Part shown: in pieces, positions 43,580 through 52,134 of the stretch
Layout of the letters: each line of letters begins with the position of its first letter
How positions within the stretch are numbered: the first letter of the stretch is position 1
NCBI GenBank assembly: GCA_017538795.1
Contig: JAFYIE010000075.1
Coordinates: 60,908-124,907, forward strand
DNA length: 64,000 nucleotides
Direction of reading: 5' to 3'
Source: Bacteroidales bacterium
GTDB taxonomy: Bacteria > Bacteroidota > Bacteroidia > Bacteroidales > F082
Translations under genes and position numbers: made by a program
The notes under the pieces: generated by a model
What the model was told of the DNA's origin: nothing
The model's database searches: none
What the model saw: the letters and a program-made list of their open reading frames with translations, nothing else

Positions 43580-45171
43580 AAAGAATAACCTTAATAATAT
43601 TGTTACTTTCAATGTTTTCGTGCAGCAAGACAAAAGTCGATTTGATTGTGCACAACGCCAACGTGTATACCGTTGATAATCAATTCAGTAAGGCAGAGGC
43701 CTTTGCCGTGAAAAACGGAAAATTCGTGGCTATCGGCTCAAACAGAGATATTCTGAGACATTATTACGCCACGCAAACGCTTGACGCTCAGAAACAAAGC
43801 ATCTATCCAGGTTTCATCGACGGGCACTGTCATTTTGTTGGTTACGGTGAGACAAAAGTACGTTTCGTCGATTTGAATGGCTGCAAATCGTTTGAGGAAG
43901 TGTTGGAAAGGCTTGAAAAACATAACGAAGGCAACGATTCGGAATGGCTTCTTGGCCGTGGTTGGGACCAGAACCTTTGGGAAGTTAAGGCATTTCCTGA
44001 TAATACAGAACTTCGCAAACGTTTCCCAGATAAAAAAGTACTCATCACCAGAGTCGATGGCCACGCCGTGCTTGTAACAGACAACGTCTTGAAACTCATT
44101 GGATTAAATGCCAAATCACATATTGATGGTGGTGAAATAATTCTTAAAAACGGCAAACCTACTGGTATCCTGCTAGATAACGCTGCCGATATGGCGAAAA
44201 CGGCTATTCCGCCACTGGATAACGCTCAGAGAATCAAGGCGTTAAAGATCGCACAAAGAGATTGTTTCGCTCATGGTCTTACTGGTGTCACCGATGCCGG
44301 ACTTGACATCAAATCCATTGCATTGATTGATTCTTTGCAGCAAGAAGGCGTTTTAAAGATGAAAGTCAATGCCATGGTGAACCCTGACGACGAGACCATG
44401 GATTATTTCATGAAGTTTGGAGTCATTGAGAAAGAACGGCTTACGGTACGCTCAGTGAAAATCTACGCCGACGGAGCTCTCGGTTCGCGTGGAGCCAAGT
44501 TACTCGAGCCCTACTCCGATGCACCTGAGACATCAGGATTATTTGTAGAAAACGAGGCTTTTTACGACCATGTTTGTGAAAAGGCATATAACGCCGGCTA
44601 TCAGGTATGCTGCCATGCTATCGGCGACGGCGGCGTGAGGATGATTATCAACGAATATGCCAAGTTTTTGAAAGGCGAAAACGACTTAAGATGGCGCATT
44701 GAGCACTCGCAAGTCGTTCATCCTGAAGACTTTGCGCTTTACAAGAAATATAGCATCATCCCATCGATTCAGGCGACGCATTGCACATCCGACATGCCTT
44801 GGGCGGAGGATCGTCTCGGTTCGGAAAGGATTAAAAACGCCTATGCCTACAAGACTTTGCTTGCACAGAACGGCTGGCTCATCAACGGCACCGACTTCCC
44901 TATCGAGCACATTTCCCCTCTTAAGACGTTCTATTCCTCCGTGGCACGCGAATATCTGATTGACAATAAATTAACTTGTGAGGAAGCTTTAAAATCGATG
45001 ACCATCTGGGCAGCGAAAGGTTACTTCGCCGAGTCCCGCAAAGGCAGCATCGAAATCGGTAAAGAAGCAGATTTTGTGATACTTTCAGATGACATTATGA
45101 CCATCGAAGATGAAAAAATTCCTGAGGTAAAGGTGATGAACACGTTTATTGACGGGGAGATGGTGTATTAG
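43576..45171 (+). CDS. YtcJ-like amidohydrolase, predicted lipoprotein
   Basis: A 531-residue amidohydrolase. The N-terminus has a short lipoprotein-like signal, IILLLSMFSC. The metal-binding motif GFIDGHCHFVG is near residue 78. Later blocks typical of the YtcJ family are IYADGALGSRGAKLLEPYSD, CHAIGDGG and WRIEHSQVVHPEDF. The C-terminal KGSIEIGKEADFVILSDD is a standard amidohydrolase end. It probably hydrolyses an amide or imide substrate outside the cytoplasm; the substrate is unknown. It is translationally coupled to the ABC ATPase gene, so it may process what the transporter imports, or simply be a passenger. Confidence 0.9.
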   Translation: MKRITLIILLLSMFSCSKTKVDLIVHNANVYTVDNQFSKAEAFAVKNGKFVAIGSNRDILRHYYATQTLDAQKQSIYPGFIDGHCHFVGYGETKVRFVDLNGCKSFEEVLERLEKHNEGNDSEWLLGRGWDQNLWEVKAFPDNTELRKRFPDKKVLITRVDGHAVLVTDNVLKLIGLNAKSHIDGGEIILKNGKPTGILLDNAADMAKTAIPPLDNAQRIKALKIAQRDCFAHGLTGVTDAGLDIKSIALIDSLQQEGVLKMKVNAMVNPDDETMDYFMKFGVIEKERLTVRSVKIYADGALGSRGAKLLEPYSDAPETSGLFVENEAFYDHVCEKAYNAGYQVCCHAIGDGGVRMIINEYAKFLKGENDLRWRIEHSQVVHPEDFALYKKYSIIPSIQATHCTSDMPWAEDRLGSERIKNAYAYKTLLAQNGWLINGTDFPIEHISPLKTFYSSVAREYLIDNKLTCEEALKSMTIWAAKGYFAESRKGSIEIGKEADFVILSDDIMTIEDEKIPEVKVMNTFIDGEMVY

Positions 45172-45318
45172 ATAATATCAAGACCATCTTATTTAGCTTT
45201 TATTCTTTGATATTATAAAAGGTTTATTACGCTATTACACTGCGAGGCGTTAATGAAAGGATTTGAATACTTGTATTATTATGAAGAGGAAAAGAAAAAC
45301 ATATTTTCCCCAGTAGTT

Positions 45319-47841
45319 TTATGACTTGTCTTTACTCAATAACGCTTCAATAGGCACGGTGCTATTCATCAATCCAATTCTGGTATCCGATTCGTGGCGG
45401 TTAACGCCAGTATAGGTCAGAGAGGCATCTTCGTAACGACGGAACTTAAGGATAGCGTCGTTCATCTGGGCACGATTAAATACTCCGACACGCAGAAGCA
45501 GGTCGAAATCATCAATAGTTAGGCCTGTAACACGCTCAAACAAACTTGGTTCCAGTTTACGAATCACATCTTCAAGGCTTTCTTCGCGATAATCGGTAAG
45601 ATACATGAAGATGGGTATTCGGGTTGCGAACTTCATCAGTTTTTCCTGCACCTCACGACGCTTGGAGCGATATTCTTTCTCTTCAGCGGTGAGTTCTTTC
45701 TTTTTCTTATGGTCGTTATTATCGCCAGCTTCGCGTTTCAGCTTTTTGATTTTTTCAGCACGATTGACAATATTCTCGATAATATCGCTACCCAAGGCGC
45801 GGAAACCTTCAATTTTCATGATAGTGGCCAGGGCTTCAGGGTTGTCAAGCACTCGTTGCAAGGTAGCATTATCCACATTGACCAGTTGCGCGCTGTTCCA
45901 ACGACGCGCCAACAATGTACCACTGGTGCCGTTATCAACAAAGTCAAGGATTTCGGTAGCATCAACACGCTTCATTGAACTGCCATCAAACTGAAGTATG
46001 GGCAGGAAGTTGATGAATTCGTCAACTTTATCAGTGATACGGCGATTACTATCCACATCCAACTGGTTAGCGTAAGTAACCACTTCCCGCAAAGCACGGT
46101 TGGGGGCAAAATCAAACACATAACAAGTCGGTTTGAGGATTGTTTTCTTTGTAGGGTCATCCTTATCGGTAGCCGTCCATGGACTTTGCACACGAAAAGC
46201 AGTCTGGAAGTAAGTTTCAGGACTGGAGCAGTTACGCAGCATAAGCAGTCCTCCTAATGGACGCAACGTTACTCCAGTAGTCAACTTGCCACATGTCAGC
46301 GTGATGGTGCGTGTTTTCAATGGATTATCGCCCATAGCCTCGCGAACAGGACCGAGAGCTTCCACGCCAATACCAGCCTTGGTGCCGCTGCAGTTGATAA
46401 TGGTGTAGTTCTGATAAAAACCGTTGGCCGGACGTTGCAGTAGCGCTTCCATGGCGTCACACGAAGCCACGTTGGGCAGGAACCACATCGTGTGGGCGCA
46501 GAGGTCTAGCAGGCGCGTGTCCTCAAAAGGCAAAGCCGGACGTACATTGAGCGGTGAACTGCCGTCACCAAAGATTGGCGCTTTGCCACGGATAATGTCA
46601 AGCCATTTCTGAACAGCCTTCTCGTGGATAAACTTCTTCCCTTCCGCCCTGAAAAACTCGTTAAGGTCGAAGCCGTCCATGTCCCACTGCTCTATCATAG
46701 CTCCAAGGTCTTGAGGCATCTGGTAAGTCATCATCACCATGGTAGGCATCTCCAGATAAGGGCTACCGACGGACTCTTTCCGTGCCTGTTCATCCTGATA
46801 AGTCCAGTTAAATATTTGGTTTTCAATGAATTCGCCCGTAGCAAGCGCTCGGAATGGTGTACCGCTGAGGTAAAGATAATGCTTACCTGTGATTGGCACA
46901 TCGCTGTCGTCCCAAGCACGTCCGCTTTCCACATCAATACCACTTTCGCTCATCACCTCATCCTCCTCCGTCTGTCGCTTTTTGGCTTCTACATCACCAA
47001 GGTCGAGAAGGCTTTTTGCGTTGTCGTTCCAAGCACCGAAATGATATTCATCAAGTACAATCAAATCCCAATTGATACTGTGAACCCATTCGTTCTTGGG
47101 TTTGATGTTTCCGTAACGGTCTCTGCCGAGGTAATCTTGAAACGAGCCAAATACCACCAACGGCTTTGGCGAGGACAGCGATGGAAATTCTTCATCCATT
47201 CGACTACTATAGTAACGCCACCCCTCAAAGTCGCGGTGCCGTAATAAGTCGTCGCGCCACGAATCCTCTACGGCAGGTTTGAATGTAAGCACCAACACTC
47301 GTTTCGCTCCCATGCGTTTGGCAAGCTGGTAAGTAGCGAAGGTCTTGCCGAAACGCATTTTAGCATTCCAAAGGTAGTGGCTGGGGCGGTTTGGCTCCTC
47401 TATGTCCATTTTGGCAAAATAATCCGCAGTATCCCCTACCGCCTGCTTCTGCTCATCCCGCATCTCGTAGTCGAGATCACGCATTGTTTCGACATTTGTG
47501 TCACGGTGACGCACTGCCACATATGCCGCCTTTGCCTCGCTCAGCGTACAACGGCACCACTCACCAATAAGCTTCTTACCCATACGACGCAGGTAATCGT
47601 GAAGATCGTGGTCGCTAAAGCTTTCGCCACTTCCGTCGGCATAGAAAGCATTGTTGTACCAAAGCAAATGGTAAGTCTTGTGCGGTTCAGTGATTGGATG
47701 CTGTTCATCAATGCGTTCGTTAACATTTTGACGGCTCGTCTGCCCTATCTTTATCCATCCCGGAAACGAAATGTCGTCGTACATGTATATCTGCGGCACT
47801 GCACGCTGACTGTTGGGAAGTATTTGGTCTATAGTTTGCAT
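45319..47841 (-). CDS. GIY-YIG (T5orf172-like) nuclease-SF2 helicase restriction protein
   Basis: An 840-residue protein, third gene of a restriction-modification operon. Residues about 15-115 resemble the T5orf172/GIY-YIG nuclease fold (QIYMYDDISFPGWIKIGQT, then R and a later glutamate). The rest is a superfamily 2 motor: motif I MRFGKTFATYQLA near residue 171, motif II VLDEYHFGAW near 265, SGTPFRAL, and a C-terminal lobe with TCGKLTTGVTL and QTAFRVQSPW. A helical region at 690-740 is lysine-rich. The enzyme probably translocates on DNA and cuts unmodified sites. It starts 19 bp after the methyltransferase gene. Confidence 0.88.
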   Translation of the reverse strand: MQTIDQILPNSQRAVPQIYMYDDISFPGWIKIGQTSRQNVNERIDEQHPITEPHKTYHLLWYNNAFYADGSGESFSDHDLHDYLRRMGKKLIGEWCRCTLSEAKAAYVAVRHRDTNVETMRDLDYEMRDEQKQAVGDTADYFAKMDIEEPNRPSHYLWNAKMRFGKTFATYQLAKRMGAKRVLVLTFKPAVEDSWRDDLLRHRDFEGWRYYSSRMDEEFPSLSSPKPLVVFGSFQDYLGRDRYGNIKPKNEWVHSINWDLIVLDEYHFGAWNDNAKSLLDLGDVEAKKRQTEEDEVMSESGIDVESGRAWDDSDVPITGKHYLYLSGTPFRALATGEFIENQIFNWTYQDEQARKESVGSPYLEMPTMVMMTYQMPQDLGAMIEQWDMDGFDLNEFFRAEGKKFIHEKAVQKWLDIIRGKAPIFGDGSSPLNVRPALPFEDTRLLDLCAHTMWFLPNVASCDAMEALLQRPANGFYQNYTIINCSGTKAGIGVEALGPVREAMGDNPLKTRTITLTCGKLTTGVTLRPLGGLLMLRNCSSPETYFQTAFRVQSPWTATDKDDPTKKTILKPTCYVFDFAPNRALREVVTYANQLDVDSNRRITDKVDEFINFLPILQFDGSSMKRVDATEILDFVDNGTSGTLLARRWNSAQLVNVDNATLQRVLDNPEALATIMKIEGFRALGSDIIENIVNRAEKIKKLKREAGDNNDHKKKKELTAEEKEYRSKRREVQEKLMKFATRIPIFMYLTDYREESLEDVIRKLEPSLFERVTGLTIDDFDLLLRVGVFNRAQMNDAILKFRRYEDASLTYTGVNRHESDTRIGLMNSTVPIEALLSKDKS

Positions 47842-47860
47842 AATCTAAGGTCTTTTGTAG

Positions 47861-49360
47861 TTACTCCATCGGTCGTATCATGCTTTCAATAAAGGCGATT
47901 TCATCTTTGTCTAAGTTGTATTTCTTGTATAGCATTTCATCTGTCCAGGGGTGAGAAAAGTCCTGTATAGGAACAAACTTGTAAACCTCTTTGGTTGTGG
48001 ATTGTGTGACCTTTCTTAACATTATTAGAAACCGCATAAATCGAGTCTTTATGTAGCTAATAACATTTTCACATTCTTCTTTTGAAATAAATGGACCTAT
48101 ATAGATGTATGTTTCTGAACTAACAGTATTTGGCTCACCCACAAAAGGTACTCCTACAATTGGATGAGGGAAACTATCACTACCACTTCCGGCTCTTGCA
48201 ATATAAACTTTATATGATTTCACGTCTTGTCTGTTTTTCGTGATAAGTTTTTCACTAACAAAAGACTCTCCTTGATTTTCATACAATTTCAAATATCCAT
48301 TATGGTATTCTTTCTCACCATGAAAATTTGTACTCAAACCAAACGGTTGACGAGAACTAACCCTATCTGCTAATGTTGGTTCTTTGAAAGAAACTACTTT
48401 ATGCAAAATGCTTATTGCCTCATTGTATCGAATAAACACATCACTCCCTTTTTCTAGCAAAGGTCTTGAAACAGGCTCTCCAACTTTTCCATTTTGATGA
48501 GTGTAAATCATACAATCTCCTCGATTATCCCTATTCCATAGAAAATAGCACACACCACCTTTAATTTGTACTCCAGGAAAGCATTCATACGCTTGAGGAT
48601 AGTCGTGTATAATACGCAATCTATTGTCGTGCAACATTTCATCTCTAAATTCATCAAGCCCTTTACCACCAGCATACCAGCGCGCAGGAACTATCATAAT
48701 AAGGTATCTCGGTTTAATTTTTTTTGCCTGCGTGATAAACCTATCATATATTGGCATTGCGCTAATACCAAACCCTCCATCACTTAATTGATACGGCGGA
48801 TTACCTATAATTACATCGAATTGCATATCTTTATGAAAAATTTCTTTGATACTTTTGTGAATAAATGGATAAGCGTATGTCTCGCGGGAGTCTGTGCGTA
48901 GATACTCATTTTGGCTGGCGCCGCAGTATTCGCAACGACCTTGTGCGTTCCATGTATGGTTGCATCGGACATATCGCAAATTGCCTTGCACATCATGGAA
49001 TGCTGTAGTAACGCTGTATTCGCCATTGGCCTGCTTGGTGCAATAGAGTGTGCGACGGCTCATTTCGGCAGTGAGGTCGGTACAAGCGACGCCGAAAACC
49101 TGTTTGGCCATAATATGGTCGATGCGTTGTTGCAAGTCGGGTATTTGCTCTTCCAGCCCTGCCAACAGCCGTTTGGCAATCTCACGTAGGAAGACACCGC
49201 TTTTGCTACAAGGGTCAAGAAAGCGCGTCTTGGGGCTGCCAAACAGTTCCTGTGGCAATAAATCAAGCATCCGGTTGGCCAACTCGGGCGAAGTAAACAC
49301 CTCGTCGCTGCTCAGATTTGCCAAGCAATTGAGAATATCAGGGCTATACGTGTTCTTCAT
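47861..49360 (-). CDS. adenine-N6 DNA methyltransferase (Eco57I-like), catalytic subunit
   Basis: A 499-residue methyltransferase. Motif I-like RFLDPCSKSGVFLREIAKRL lies near residue 48. A zinc-ribbon-like C-x-H-(x8)-C-x-x-C segment (CNHTWNAQGRCEYCG) lies near 150, and the catalytic motif IV VIGNPPYQLSDGG near 205. The second half is the target-recognition part. The GxG of motif I is altered (CSKSG), so AdoMet binding may rely on the partner gene. The start at 49360 was chosen because it begins the conserved MKNTYSPDILNCLANLS and overlaps the upstream gene by 17 bp; the longer frame is antisense-like filler. Confidence 0.9.
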   Translation of the reverse strand: MKNTYSPDILNCLANLSSDEVFTSPELANRMLDLLPQELFGSPKTRFLDPCSKSGVFLREIAKRLLAGLEEQIPDLQQRIDHIMAKQVFGVACTDLTAEMSRRTLYCTKQANGEYSVTTAFHDVQGNLRYVRCNHTWNAQGRCEYCGASQNEYLRTDSRETYAYPFIHKSIKEIFHKDMQFDVIIGNPPYQLSDGGFGISAMPIYDRFITQAKKIKPRYLIMIVPARWYAGGKGLDEFRDEMLHDNRLRIIHDYPQAYECFPGVQIKGGVCYFLWNRDNRGDCMIYTHQNGKVGEPVSRPLLEKGSDVFIRYNEAISILHKVVSFKEPTLADRVSSRQPFGLSTNFHGEKEYHNGYLKLYENQGESFVSEKLITKNRQDVKSYKVYIARAGSGSDSFPHPIVGVPFVGEPNTVSSETYIYIGPFISKEECENVISYIKTRFMRFLIMLRKVTQSTTKEVYKFVPIQDFSHPWTDEMLYKKYNLDKDEIAFIESMIRPME

Positions 49361-49994
49361 ATCGGTAAATTTGTGTGTAATGTAACGGTGGATAAGTACG
49401 CACAGGCTCGTCGAAGCTCTGCACTTCGCCTTGCTCGTCGAAGAGGCTGTATTGGTGGCTTTGTGTGACAAGGAAATCAAACTGGAAGTCACGCCGCGAG
49501 AACTGCATGCTGCCTGCAATGGGTGTCCATTCGCAGAAAGTGATGGGCTTATCCTCGGCTGTACGATAGGTCAGCGCATCACCGCAGACGATGTTCTTCT
49601 GAAGCATATATCGAAGGCTTTCTTCATAACCGTTTGTACGACCTCTGTTGCCCATCTGTCCAAGCACTTCGGCAAACAACCGTTCACGACAAGCCTCGGC
49701 GTTGTCGGGCAGGATGTCAATGCCATAGCAGGAGCCTACGGCAATCAGGCTCTTGAACTCCAATTCCGTTTGGGATTTGATGTCTTGCAAAAGGGAGAGT
49801 TTTCGGTGCAGAATCTCGATAAGGAAATTGCCATCACCACAGGCAGGCTCGAGGAAGCGGCTGTCGAGACGGAACGACTCGTCACGCACCAAGTCGAGCA
49901 TGGCGTTCACCTCGCGCGGATTGGTGAACACCTCGCCATGGTCAGCCACTCGTTGGCGGCTTTTGATTTGTTTTGTGTTTTCGTTACTGGGCAT
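49344..49994 (-). CDS. methyltransferase-like subunit with AdoMet motif, no NPPY
   Basis: A 216-residue protein with an intact AdoMet-binding motif I, FLEPACGDGNFLIEILHRKL, near residue 47, and GIDILPDNAEACRERLF as motif II-III region. A catalytic NPPY motif is absent: the expected place reads FDFLVTQSHQY. The opening RVADHGEVFTNPREVNAMLDLV parallels the opening of the next gene (DEVFTSPELANRMLDLLP), so the two look like diverged copies. It is the first gene of the operon and its start codon lies inside a strong hairpin. A heteromeric methyltransferase with split AdoMet-binding and catalytic duties is a reasonable inference. Confidence 0.85.
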   Translation of the reverse strand: MPSNENTKQIKSRQRVADHGEVFTNPREVNAMLDLVRDESFRLDSRFLEPACGDGNFLIEILHRKLSLLQDIKSQTELEFKSLIAVGSCYGIDILPDNAEACRERLFAEVLGQMGNRGRTNGYEESLRYMLQKNIVCGDALTYRTAEDKPITFCEWTPIAGSMQFSRRDFQFDFLVTQSHQYSLFDEQGEVQSFDEPVRTYPPLHYTQIYRYEEHV

Positions 49995-50131
49995 AAAAAA
50001 TCGTGGAACTTTTCTTACGACTTCTTAGGTGTTCCACGACCTGCCCAGTAAGTAAGTAAAGCCCACGACTAATCGTAGACGTCTACCGCTTTACTAAACT
50101 GGGGCTTGATTTGTGGAACTTCAAGAAGTCA
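49984..50131 (-). promoter_or_regulatory. nested palindromic leader of the restriction-modification operon
   Basis: The leader holds several stems. TTACTGGGCA (49984-49993) pairs with TGCCCAGTAA (50042-50051). Inside it TCGTGGAAC (50001-50009) pairs with GTTCCACGA (50031-50039), and on the minus strand that stem is followed by six Ts and the ATG. Upstream, CCCAGT and AGTAAAGC (50044-50062) pair with GCTTTACT and ACTGGG (50088-50103) around the 12-bp palindrome GTAGACGTCTAC (50075-50086). An inverted copy of GACTTCTT-GTTCCAC lies at 50113-50130. The outer stem would hide the start codon and the inner one looks like an attenuator. Confidence 0.7.
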
Positions 50132-50224
50132 GTTAGAGCGAAAACGCTTTTATAATATGTTAGTTATCTTCTATTCTTTTGTTTAATTGTCTATTGTTTG
50201 TTTATATGTATGTTTTATATTTTG

Positions 50225-50232
50225 CAAATTTA
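50225..50232 (-). promoter_or_regulatory. -7 box TAAATTTG for the restriction-modification operon
   Basis: An exact TAnnTTTG match on the minus strand, directly after the AbiH stop. It predicts a leader of about 220 nt, long for this genome, containing the nested palindromes. Confidence 0.6.
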
Positions 50233-50240
50233 CAAAAAAA

Positions 50241-51230
50241 CTAAAATAAATTCGAAATCGTATCTAAATTTCGTTCATATGCCGCACGGCTATTGTCATT
50301 CAATCGTTTAACGAAAACATCTAACAAACTTTTGTCTTTTTCGTCTTCAGTACATATTATCTGAAAATGTGATTGAGCATATAATCTTTGAATACTAATA
50401 TTCATTTCTCTTAGCTTACCTATTATACTCAATCTTGATTTATCGTCTTTGGTGAAAATTGTAATATTCTTTTTGTTTTCTTCATGGATAGAATCTCCAT
50501 CCGATAAACTTTTAAAGAAACGGTCAAAATAACTATAATCAATATTACCAAAAGACAACCCAAATATCACAATCTCTCGTGCATTAGTCAATGCATTATA
50601 AATATCATGTGATCGATAATAATGACTGGACGATTTGTGAAACAGTTCATATCCCGGACGCAATTTTGAGTCATCAACACCTAATATGATAGACCTGTCA
50701 TCAACCTTACCATGCATGTGAGTGTATTTTATATCATGATAGATTCCCAGCGACCGAGCAATTTTATTTAAACTAGTGTAATTAAACGAGTATATTTGTT
50801 CAAAATAATCATTATCTATTACTGATTTCAGAACCCTACCAGCGACACTATCTTTTCTTGTGACTTTATCTTCAACGCTAATAATATAATCACACAAAGA
50901 ATTCTGTAATTGTGTAAAATATTCTATATTCTTTGCAATGAAAGAATCACTCTCTTTCCCATTATTTTTATTATCAGCCTGGGAATATAACAACAACTCA
51001 TTTTCAAGGTCGAACCATGTGTTAAGATTTTTCTTTCTGTCAAGATAATGCTCTAATAATATAGGACTTGTCGAAGTGCCTAATCTTATAACACTGCTAT
51101 TTGTTCTCACATATGAAGTCACAACATGTGAAGCCTGTGGCCAAAAAGTTGATTTTGCAAAGTCAGAATACTTTGTGGGTAATTCTAAATCCAAATCAAA
51201 CCCATTACCTATTATAAAAACATTCTCCAT
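50241..51230 (-). CDS. abiH: AbiH-family phage abortive infection protein
   Basis: A 329-residue AbiH protein. The nucleotide-binding-like opening VFIIGNGFDLDLELPTKYSDF at the N-terminus (GNGFD is the hallmark), FSFNYTSL near residue 150, THMHGKVDDRSIILGVDD, and the late motif IVIFGLSFGNIDYSYF are all family signatures. AbiH was first found on a lactococcal plasmid as a single-gene phage-exclusion system; its biochemical action is unknown. Here it sits between the ATPase-TOPRIM-HEPN cassette and the restriction-modification operon on the same strand. Confidence 0.9.
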   Translation of the reverse strand: MENVFIIGNGFDLDLELPTKYSDFAKSTFWPQASHVVTSYVRTNSSVIRLGTSTSPILLEHYLDRKKNLNTWFDLENELLLYSQADNKNNGKESDSFIAKNIEYFTQLQNSLCDYIISVEDKVTRKDSVAGRVLKSVIDNDYFEQIYSFNYTSLNKIARSLGIYHDIKYTHMHGKVDDRSIILGVDDSKLRPGYELFHKSSSHYYRSHDIYNALTNAREIVIFGLSFGNIDYSYFDRFFKSLSDGDSIHEENKKNITIFTKDDKSRLSIIGKLREMNISIQRLYAQSHFQIICTEDEKDKSLLDVFVKRLNDNSRAAYERNLDTISNLF

Positions 51231-51248
51231 ACAAAAATACTATTATTC

Positions 51249-51369
51249 TTATTTCATCACCTCATCCGCCAAATACCTATCTCCCAATGTATAAAGTATC
51301 GTATTTGGATCTCGCATCAATTGATTCTTGCTCAAATTGTTTCTTATTATCAATATCCAACCAATTCAC
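51249..51369 (-). pseudogene. frameshifted small gene remnant upstream of AbiH
   Basis: Minus-strand translation from a GTG at 51369 gives VNWLDIDNKKQFEQESID and then ARSKYDTL before a stop. Skipping one base continues as TLGDRYLADEVMK and a stop at 51249. The two pieces read like one natural protein C-terminus broken by a single-base change. A promoter-like box precedes it. The parent gene is not recognised. Confidence 0.35.
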
Positions 51370-51373
51370 ATCG

Positions 51374-51381
51374 CAAAAATA
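51374..51381 (-). promoter_or_regulatory. -7 box TATTTTTG upstream of the AbiH region
   Basis: An exact TAnnTTTG match on the minus strand. It would give AbiH a leader of about 140 nt that includes the frameshifted remnant. Confidence 0.45.
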
Positions 51382-51479
51382 ATAAATTTACACATATAAC
51401 AAAATCTAAATAACACTATGTTTAACAGCTTGAAATTAGAGTTGAAAAGCAAACAATCGTATTAGCTATCTTTTTAACT

Positions 51480-52130
51480 TCATTCATCTATGATATCTTT
51501 AAGATTGGTCAATACTAAAGTATAAAACACATCAAATCCTGATATAACATGCGGCTCTTTATACTCTCCATTTTCATCAAATAAAGATTCGTTAACTATG
51601 TCTGGATTAGTTGGTATTTCAACCATTAATATCCAATTTTTACTTGCTTCTTTGGCAATAGTGATAAGGTCTTTAAGCAATTGTTTATCTTCCATCGGAA
51701 CTGCTTTTTCCAAACAAGAAGCTATCTCATGTCCATATATATTACGTTTTTCGTAACACTTCGATAATGTTTGAAAATCATCTTTTTCAATCAACCCCAA
51801 ATTAACCATCCATCTAAATAATGATAATTTAGGATTCCAATCTCCACCCTTATTTCTTTCTAAATGCAGTACTTCATTTATATATTTTTTCTCCGCATCT
51901 TTGTCTGGAGCAAACGTCATCTTTCCATCTTTCGTAATATGCTTAACAAAACTACATATTAGTTTCTTTCGTTCTTCATCCCAAGAAAAACTATTGGCAT
52001 AAAAGGAGCGAACTTGATCCATCCAATAAGAAACAAAATTCTCAAATACCATTAAGAAAAGGCTATAAAAAATCAGTTCTTTTCTGATCTTTTCACGGTC
52101 GGTTACAATATCGAAGAAATCAGAATCCAT
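51480..52130 (-). CDS. HEPN-like protein of AAA-TOPRIM cassette (putative RNase effector)
   Basis: A 216-residue, largely helical protein with no signal or membrane segment. It carries R129-N130-I-Y-G-H134, a match to the Rx4H motif (with the typical polar residue after Arg) of HEPN ribonucleases, in the helix EKRNIYGHEIASCL. HEPN proteins cut tRNA or mRNA in many abortive-infection and toxin systems. It is the last gene of a three-gene operon, starting 4 bp after the TOPRIM gene. No named family was recognised; the HEPN call rests on the motif and the helical setting. An alternative is a structural subunit. Confidence 0.7.
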   Translation of the reverse strand: MDSDFFDIVTDREKIRKELIFYSLFLMVFENFVSYWMDQVRSFYANSFSWDEERKKLICSFVKHITKDGKMTFAPDKDAEKKYINEVLHLERNKGGDWNPKLSLFRWMVNLGLIEKDDFQTLSKCYEKRNIYGHEIASCLEKAVPMEDKQLLKDLITIAKEASKNWILMVEIPTNPDIVNESLFDENGEYKEPHVISGFDVFYTLVLTNLKDIIDE

Positions 52131-52134
52131 AAGC

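Noticed and set aside
45253-45324. A 23-codon open frame (MKGFEYLYYYEEEKKNIFS...) in the gap after the amidohydrolase
   Set aside because: Too short to judge, no promoter or homology recognised, and it runs into the antisense end of the helicase gene; it may be a remnant at the island border.
51232-51239. TATTTTTG directly upstream of the AbiH start codon as its promoter
   Set aside because: It ends 1 bp before the ATG, so transcription would start inside the coding region; the box at 51374-51381 is a better candidate.
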